NCBI GenBank assembly: GCA_033064195.1
Contig: JARBJD010000045.1
Span: 124,001-188,000 of the forward strand
Direction: 5' to 3'
Length of the DNA stretch: 64,000 nucleotides
From: Blattamonas nauphoetae
Lineage: Eukaryota; Preaxostyla; Oxymonadida
The notes below the pieces were generated by a model. The model was not told the origin of the DNA and searched no databases. It was given only the letters and a program-made list of their open reading frames with translations. A program made the translations under genes and the position numbers. How positions within the stretch are numbered: position 1 is the stretch's first letter; each line of letters begins with the position of its first letter. Shown piece after piece: positions 62,885-64,000 of the stretch.

Positions 62885-64000
62885 AGGCTTGTCTGACCGG
62901 CACTGACCGGTCAGTTTTCGCCGAAAAGTACTGACGGTCACTGACCGGAGAAATTCTGAAACCCATTATCGAGAGTTACCGTTTCTCCGAAGGTGAACAG
63001 ATTTAAATTGACCGAAACTCAATTGCATGATTTTCAGAGTCTTTTCTTCTGGATCTAAGCTGGTTTTGTTTCAAATCACTTATTTCAATCTATTCATGTA
63101 GTTTTTTTTGTATATAACCGAATCTTTTGGTTCGATAACTTTTAGTGTTGATCGACCCATTAATTGTTCCAGGCTGATTGGAAAAAGTCAAAAACAAGTG
63201 AAATCTCATATTCGTTGATAATAAAGAAATAAGAAACCAAGTAGATGTCCATGTACATTATGTCTGGCCTGATATGTACACTGTAGTCTTCCACTGTCTT
63301 GCGCCTTTCCGTGACATGTTGTAAGCTCACTTTTCCCCATGTTCTGTTCTCCATTCCTCTCCCGTTGATATCAAGAATCAATCACAGTCGTTGCTTGGAT
63401 GAGTCGAACACATCGACGATGATCTGGTCGAGGAGTGCAATTCGTAGGATTGGATGATCCTTGCGTTCCTTTTATCAATTTATCCGTCGGCATCTCTTTC
63501 GTAATGAGCAGAATATCGGTTGATCGCGATTGTGTCCTTGCGATGACGGAAGAGGAGGTGAATGATGAAGTGGAGAAAGAGAGAGAACAAAGAAGAGTCC
63601 TGGGAAGGCGAACGAGGAGATCCTGTTGATGATGTTCGATTCTGGTTGAAGATGTCATCTGGCACGATAGATTGGCGTGAGTCAGCTCCTGAACAAACTG
63701 CCAGTTCTATTCACTCTTCATCCAACTCCACGTCTTGGTGCAGGAGAATGCAGGATCAAAATTGGTTCTGATGCTGGACTCATGTTTCCAGATCCGTGCG
63801 TGACGGCTACAATGATTTCTTTCGAAGAGAGAAGGACTGAATGTGTAAAGCGATGCCTCACTCGACAGCTCGTCAAGAAAACGGTAGCATGCGTTCGTGA
63901 TTGTGCAGTTAATATCCTCCAACAGCATTCTGCGAAGTTCGTCTTCACTTTGCATTAGTTCTTCGTTTCTACGTTGGAGTTTGGCAAGAATCTCTTCGGT
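62885..64000. mobile_element. Probable left end of another motif-ladder element, cut by the window edge
   Basis: CTGACCGG occurs at 62893, 62903 and 62941, with a variant at 62931. It begins exactly where homology to the spacer at 42840-42860 breaks off. The design resembles the other element ends. The right end, the TSD and the exact start cannot be seen. Confidence 0.4.
63707..64000 (-). CDS. Partial coiled-coil gene running off the window edge
   Basis: Minus-strand frame open from the window end: EEILAKLQRRNEELMQSEDE, then LRRMLLEDINCTITNACYRF and an unrecognised tail. The first 30 residues have coiled-coil heptads. Lying inside the suspected 62885 element, it would be another coiled-coil cargo gene. 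The 5' part is outside the window and the final 50 residues may be intron read-through. Confidence 0.4.
   Translation of the reverse strand, partial: TEEILAKLQRRNEELMQSEDELRRMLLEDINCTITNACYRFLDELSSEASLYTFSPSLFERNHCSRHARIWKHESSIRTNFDPAFSCTKTWSWMKSE

Overview
The window looks like nuclear DNA of a metamonad protist, most likely an oxymonad close to Blattamonas. This is inference from remembered protein families: lineage-expanded ARM-like proteins and long beta-helix receptor-like pseudokinases. The sequence itself shows no rRNA, tRNA, CRISPR array or bacterial operon. Long open frames read with the standard code.

Layout. (1) 2.1-46.5 kb and 59-61.3 kb: a tandem array of about twelve copies of one gene encoding an all-helical ARM/HEAT-like protein, typically 357 residues. 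The first two copies lie on the minus strand and the rest on the plus strand, with the orientation switch near 14.6 kb. Full copies begin at 3187(-), 18649, 23299, 26158, 27695, 35320 and 60178. Truncated or decayed copies lie at 5.7-6.4, 14.6-18.2, 24.9-25.7, 45.4-46.5 and 59.0-59.4 kb. Nine copies carry GACCCATAACGAG (or a near match) exactly 24 nt before the ATG. Many spacers hold a small membrane-segment ORF, a shared block of about 350 bp and purine-rich minisatellites. (2) 47.3-58.2 kb: one large gene for a secreted/membrane protein (signal peptide, beta-helix repeats, Ig-like modules, one transmembrane helix, degenerate kinase lobe). It is split by three inserted elements. (3) 61.3-64 kb: a MITE, gene-poor DNA, and the left edge of a further element with a coiled-coil reading frame.

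The array and the large gene are riddled with DNA transposons bounded by terminal inverted repeats (TIRs). For most of these I could read both ends and the target-site duplication (TSD): 7049-12949 (8 bp), 7374-8936 (TA, pogo-like), 14751-17806 (TGA), 28710-29636 (8 bp), 31006-34334 (9 bp), 36000-41743 (TA, contains an intact mariner transposase), 50318-52444 (AGGT), 53400-53696 (TGA), 54597-56442 (10 bp), 61412-61766 (TA) and 490-838 (TGA). Six of them sit inside open reading frames, and removing each with one TSD copy rejoins the host frame exactly. Two interrupted array genes come out at precisely 357 codons, the length of uninterrupted paralogs, and the large gene becomes one frame of 2216 codons.

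Three themes stand out. Insertions are numerous, precise and frame-preserving, and one has AG|GT-type ends that would make it a perfect intron. Different families share an end design, a ladder of short motifs about 20 bp apart; two families with different motifs share the same 22/24/20-bp ladder. Three or four elements carry charged coiled-coil genes as cargo.
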